Of a stretch of DNA of 64,000 nucleotides, positions 61,026-64,000 are shown one piece after another. Under the pieces are notes generated by a model. The model worked only from the letters and a program-made list of their open reading frames with translations. It made no database searches and had not been told where the DNA came from. The DNA is from Pseudomonadota bacterium (lineage in GTDB: Bacteria > Pseudomonadota > Gammaproteobacteria > Steroidobacterales > Woeseiaceae). Each line of letters starts with the position of its first letter. The stretch's first letter is position 1. The stretch spans positions 16,674 through 80,673 of the forward strand of contig JACZWL010000008.1 in the NCBI GenBank assembly GCA_022572185.1. Direction: 5' to 3'. A program made the position numbers and the translations under genes.

Positions 61026-61099
61026 TTATTGCGGCTTGAGAGGTATCATGAACAGTTCGTAAGGTGGAATAAGGGGCTTGACCCCAGGAGTGTGTAGAG
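60713..61099. other. Spacer between dtd and tatA
   Basis: 387 bp holding element C, the split GGGGACAGAC palindrome and, at its right end, the tatA leader with GGAGTGTG before the start. No gene. Confidence 0.55.
60727..60951. mobile_element. Nested inverted-repeat element, copy C (MITE-like)
   Basis: 225 bp with TIRs ACTGCTGTCCCATA (60727-60740) and complement (60938-60951). GACAGAC occurs as a direct repeat on both sides (60718-60724 and 60954-60960). Arms at 60804-60833 and 60888-60917 pair perfectly (30 of 30); the core 60834-60887 is identical in sequence to A and B. Outer part is inverted relative to A. It interrupts the palindrome around 60711-61025. Confidence 0.85.
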
Positions 61100-61336
61100 A
61101 TGTTATCCAACATCGGCCCGGTCCAACTGCTGATTGTTCTCGTTATCGTGCTTGCCATATTCGGCACGAAGCGACTTCGAACGCTTGGTTCGGACCTCGG
61201 CAGCGCTGTGAAAGGATTTCGATCAGCAATGAATGAAGCCGAAGCAGAGTCTGCCGAAAAGATCGGCGACCAGTCGAAAGACGCGGACTTCGATAACACG
61301 CCGGTCGATGAGCCCAGCAAAGAAAAACATACCTAA
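61100..61336 (+). CDS. tatA: Twin-arginine translocase subunit TatA
   Basis: Pore-forming subunit of the Tat system for folded proteins. 78 residues: N-terminal short membrane helix ([13 protein letters not shown]), the [20 protein letters not shown] amphipathic helix motif (quoted part [14 protein letters not shown]), and an acidic tail. Start ATG 61100. First of tatABC; the dctP protein nearby carries an RR signal and may be a substrate. Confidence 0.95.
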   Translation: MLSNIGPVQLLIVLVIVLAIFGTKRLRTLGSDLGSAVKGFRSAMNEAEAESAEKIGDQSKDADFDNTPVDEPSKEKHT

Positions 61337-61350
61337 GCCGGTAATCAGCT

Positions 61351-61749
61351 ATGTCCGGAATCGGCTTTTGGGAGCTGATAATTCTGTTTCTTATCGGGCT
61401 CATCGTCCTGGGCCCGGAACGTCTGCCGCGTGTCGCCAATCAACTCGGCAGCTGGCTGGGCCAGGCCCGGCGCATGACCCGCGTGATGAAGCGACAACTC
61501 GAAGATGAGCTGGATCTTGAAAAGCAATTACAGACTAAAACGCCGCCGCCCATAAAACCACAAAGCCAGAAAGACGACACTTATTCACCTGCCCACGAAG
61601 CTGACAGCGTGGGCACTGGTGTTGGCGACGATGATAGGCACGACGATATTACCGACACGCCCGTTGCCGATGGGAGTACAGATGCTCCGGAAGATGTCGC
61701 AGCGCCGGGCGAACCCGGCAAGGCCGAGGCCGCAAAAGATACACCGTGA
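61351..61749 (+). CDS. tatB: Twin-arginine translocase subunit TatB
   Basis: Tat receptor subunit, 132 residues. GIGFWELIILFLIGLIVLGPERLP is the TatB membrane segment with Glu and the GPERLP hinge (quoted part FLIGLIVLGPERLP), and the amphipathic helix leads into a long acidic, disordered tail rich in Asp, Thr and Glu. It overlaps tatC by 4 nt. Confidence 0.95.
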   Translation: MSGIGFWELIILFLIGLIVLGPERLPRVANQLGSWLGQARRMTRVMKRQLEDELDLEKQLQTKTPPPIKPQSQKDDTYSPAHEADSVGTGVGDDDRHDDITDTPVADGSTDAPEDVAAPGEPGKAEAAKDTP

Positions 61750-62534
61750 GCGAAGAGACTGAAGAAAGCACGGACGATCAAGAGGAAGCCCTGCAGGAGG
61801 CGACCTTGCTTTCCCATCTCGTAGAGCTTCGCAGCCGTTTATTGAAAATCGCTGCGGCAGTTGTCTTTGTATTCGTCCTGCTGCTGCCATGGTCGCGAAA
61901 AATATTCGCGATTGTGTCGGAACCATTGCGCGACGTGTTGCCCGGAAAGACGATGATCGCGACGGCGGTCGCATCACCTTTATTGACGCCTTTCAAACTC
62001 ACTTTCTTCGTCGCGCTCTTTATTGCGATGCCGATTGTGCTTTATCAGGTGTGGGCGTTCGTTGCGCCTGGTCTTTATAAGAAGGAGAAGCGTTTCGCAA
62101 TACCGCTCCTGGCATCAAGCATCGTCCTTTTCTATCTCGGCATCGCTTTCGCCTATTTTGTCGTCTTTCCACTGATGTTCAACTTTTTTACGGCGGTCGC
62201 CCCGGAGGGGGTCGAGGTACAGACCGATATATCCCAGTTTCTCGATTTCATTACCACCATTGTTTTTGCTTTCGGCATCGCATTCGAGGTGCCGATTGCA
62301 ACGGTGCTGATTACCTGGACCGGCCTGACGACACCCGAGAAACTGGGCAAGGCGAGGCCATATGTTTTTCTGGCGGCATTCGTCGCCGGCATGTTTCTTA
62401 CGCCGCCCGATATCATCAGCCAGACGCTTCTCGCTATACCCGTCTATCTGTTGTACGAACTGGGTATCCTGATGTCCAGGATGTTCTCGATCAGGAAAAA
62501 AGACACCGGGGCAGAGGCTGAGGCGGAGGAATAG
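61746..62534 (+). CDS. tatC: Twin-arginine translocase subunit TatC
   Basis: Six-helix inner-membrane core of the Tat receptor. 262 residues. SHLVELRSRLLKI, VASPLLTPFKLTFFVALFIAMP, WAFVAPGLYKKEKR and FGIAFEVPIATVLITWTGL are TatC blocks; the C-terminal AEAEAEE tail is charged. Starts at GTG 61746, overlapping the tatB stop by 4 nt. Confidence 0.96.
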   Translation: MSEETEESTDDQEEALQEATLLSHLVELRSRLLKIAAAVVFVFVLLLPWSRKIFAIVSEPLRDVLPGKTMIATAVASPLLTPFKLTFFVALFIAMPIVLYQVWAFVAPGLYKKEKRFAIPLLASSIVLFYLGIAFAYFVVFPLMFNFFTAVAPEGVEVQTDISQFLDFITTIVFAFGIAFEVPIATVLITWTGLTTPEKLGKARPYVFLAAFVAGMFLTPPDIISQTLLAIPVYLLYELGILMSRMFSIRKKDTGAEAEAEE

Positions 62535-62757
62535 CATCAGTTCGGCAGCAACGAGCTAAGCCCCTGTTAAATAACCCGGTTTTTGCGAATTAGGCCTGTT
62601 GCCCGGCCGCGGCACAAGACCCTGATAGTTGCGCCGCAAACAAAATAGTGTTTAATGCGGGGTCGAGTTACGGGGGAACGAGCCAGATCGGCGTTTGGCC
62701 TTTATGCACAGGCGCCACACCAGTTCTCAGGCGCATCCTGATCCGAGAGACTTGTCT

Positions 62758-64000
62758 ATGACTGATACCGCCATAACCGGAGACGCTGAGGCCGGTGCAC
62801 AATTATTCGGCCACCCACGAGGCCTGGTTACCCTTTTCTTCACGGAGATGTGGGAGCGCCTGAGCTACTACGGGATGCGTGCCCTGCTGGTTTTGTTCAT
62901 GACAGATCAGGTCATGAATGGCGGCATGGCCATGACCGACAAGACGGCGACAGCCATTTACGGAATTTATACCGCCGCTGTATATCTTGTCGCGCTGCCG
63001 GGCGGCTGGATCGCCGACCGGCTGCTGGGCGCACAGCGTGCAGTATTTATCGGCGGCATCATCATAATGTCAGGCCACTTCGTTCTTGCGGTGCCGTCAG
63101 TTTACACATTCTTCCTCGGTCTGCTGCTCGTCGTGCTCGGTACTGGCCTGCTCAAGCCTAACGTCAGTGCTATCGTCGGTGAGCTTTACGGGGCCAGCGA
63201 CGCCAGGCGTGATGCCGGTTTCACAATCTTTTACATGGGCATCAACCTCGGCGCTTTTCTTGGTCCCCTTATCTGCGGTTACCTCGGCCAGAGCCCGCAG
63301 TTCGGATGGCATTATGGATACGCCGCCGCCGGCGTCGGCATGTTGTTCGGTGTCGTGCAATTTTGGCTGACGCGACGATATCTCGGCGAGGCTGGCAGGC
63401 TTCCGGCCTCAACAGGTGACGCAACCCGCGACGCGCAAAGGCGCCGCAAGGGCTGGATCGCCGTTTCGCTCGCGATGCTTGCTGTCGTGATTACTGCCGG
63501 CCTCGGATTCAGCGGCGCACTCACGTTTGATCCGGTGCGCATCGCTCAGCAAACAACTACCCTGATCGTCGTCATGGCATTAGCGTACTTCGCGTATGTA
63601 CTTCTGTTTGGCGGGCTTAACACCGTAGAGAAAAAGCGCGTCGTCGTCATCATCATTTTGTTTTTCGGCGCAGCGATGTTCTGGTCCGGCTTCGAGCAGG
63701 CCGGCAGCTCGCTGAATCTTTTCGCTGATCGTTACACGGTGCTCAGTGTCGGGTCATTCCCATTGTTATCCACCTGGTTTCAATCATTGAATCCCGCATT
63801 CATTATTATCTTCGCCCCGATGTATGCCTGGATGTGGGTTGCGCTGGCGAAACGGAATCTAAATCCCTCGACACCGGCAAAATTCGGTATCGGCCTGATA
63901 ATTCTCGCGCTTGGCTTCCTCGTCATGGTCGGCGCGGCGAACGTCGTAGCCGCAGGAAACCAGACGTTTCCAACCTGGTTGTTCTTTACTTATCTTTTCC
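62758..64000 (+). CDS. POT-family proton-coupled peptide transporter, truncated at the window edge
   Basis: At least 414 residues from ATG 62758, continuing beyond the window. It belongs to the proton-dependent oligopeptide transporter family: FFTEMWERLSYYGMRALLVL (the ExxER helix-1 motif in quoted part EMWERLSYYGMR), GGWIADRLLGAQR and GTGLLKPNVSAIVGELY (PTR2 signature). FFGAAMFWSGFEQAGSSLNLF matches helix 7. It imports di- and tripeptides with protons. A GAGAG ribosome-binding site lies upstream. Confidence 0.93.
   Translation, partial: MTDTAITGDAEAGAQLFGHPRGLVTLFFTEMWERLSYYGMRALLVLFMTDQVMNGGMAMTDKTATAIYGIYTAAVYLVALPGGWIADRLLGAQRAVFIGGIIIMSGHFVLAVPSVYTFFLGLLLVVLGTGLLKPNVSAIVGELYGASDARRDAGFTIFYMGINLGAFLGPLICGYLGQSPQFGWHYGYAAAGVGMLFGVVQFWLTRRYLGEAGRLPASTGDATRDAQRRRKGWIAVSLAMLAVVITAGLGFSGALTFDPVRIAQQTTTLIVVMALAYFAYVLLFGGLNTVEKKRVVVIIILFFGAAMFWSGFEQAGSSLNLFADRYTVLSVGSFPLLSTWFQSLNPAFIIIFAPMYAWMWVALAKRNLNPSTPAKFGIGLIILALGFLVMVGAANVVAAGNQTFPTWLFFTYLF

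Overview
This window is a chromosomal segment of a gammaproteobacterium. The type IV pilus operon pilMNOPQ runs into aroK-aroB and is divergent from a class A penicillin-binding protein gene. There is also an rph-rdgB-hemW block, a yicC-gmk-rpoZ-spoT-ridA-recG-ubiA block and a comF-bioC pair. All are typical gammaproteobacterial neighbourhoods. GC is in the mid to upper fifties by eye, and GTG and TTG starts are common. The AGCS sodium/alanine-type carrier, TRAP transporter and TrkAH suggest a marine or sediment heterotroph. The exact order (Woeseiales/Chromatiales-like) is a guess. Layout: 1-4.0 kb, ppc (cut at the left edge), a YcgN-type protein and a D-2-hydroxyacid dehydrogenase. 4.0-4.75 kb, a REP-associated tyrosine transposase between GGGGACAGAC-type palindromes. 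4.7-11.3 kb, Nudix, ybbP-ybbA, tesA, fadD and a small cupin-like protein. 11.5-16.4 kb, hemE, pyrF, dgt, aroB and aroK on the minus strand. 16.5-21.5 kb, pilQPONM, with the PBP1A gene divergent at 22.3 kb. 24.8-31.0 kb, a conserved hypothetical, gltA, rpmE, hemW, rdgB, rph and a PP2C phosphatase. 31.2-39.4 kb, the yicC to ubiA run. 39.4-46.8 kb, an APC permease, pilA with a sigma-54 promoter, an AGCS symporter, a stand-alone E2 acyltransferase domain, comF, bioC and cyoE. 46.9-51.5 kb, an accessory block: ECF sigma factor, anti-sigma factor, a very acidic secreted protein, a TPR plus beta-barrel outer-membrane protein, then a small barrel protein. 51.6-64 kb, uvrD, trkA-trkH, a TRAP transporter, dtd, tatABC and a POT peptide transporter that runs off the right edge. 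Two things stand out. First, the intergenic DNA is full of structured repeats. A 225-231 bp element occurs three times (11.3, 50.5 and 60.7 kb). It has terminal inverted repeats, short flanking direct repeats, and an inner 30-bp-arm hairpin around a 54-bp core that is identical in all three copies. The arms differ between copies but stay paired, and the core is flipped relative to the outer part in one copy compared with the other two. Copy C has split an older palindrome, so an empty site can be reconstructed. Smaller REP-like families, a 287-bp nested inverted-repeat module in front of the PBP1A gene and an 80-bp tandem array before spoT add to this. Second, the 46.9-50.5 kb block looks like a regulated secretion cassette: a sigma/anti-sigma pair, then an Asp/Glu-rich secreted protein, then a two-domain TPR/beta-barrel protein resembling Slam-type outer-membrane exporters in architecture. 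The barrel gene may use an AUU start. All calls come from reading the sequence; no database search was possible. Start codons, remote homologies and repeat functions are the least certain parts.
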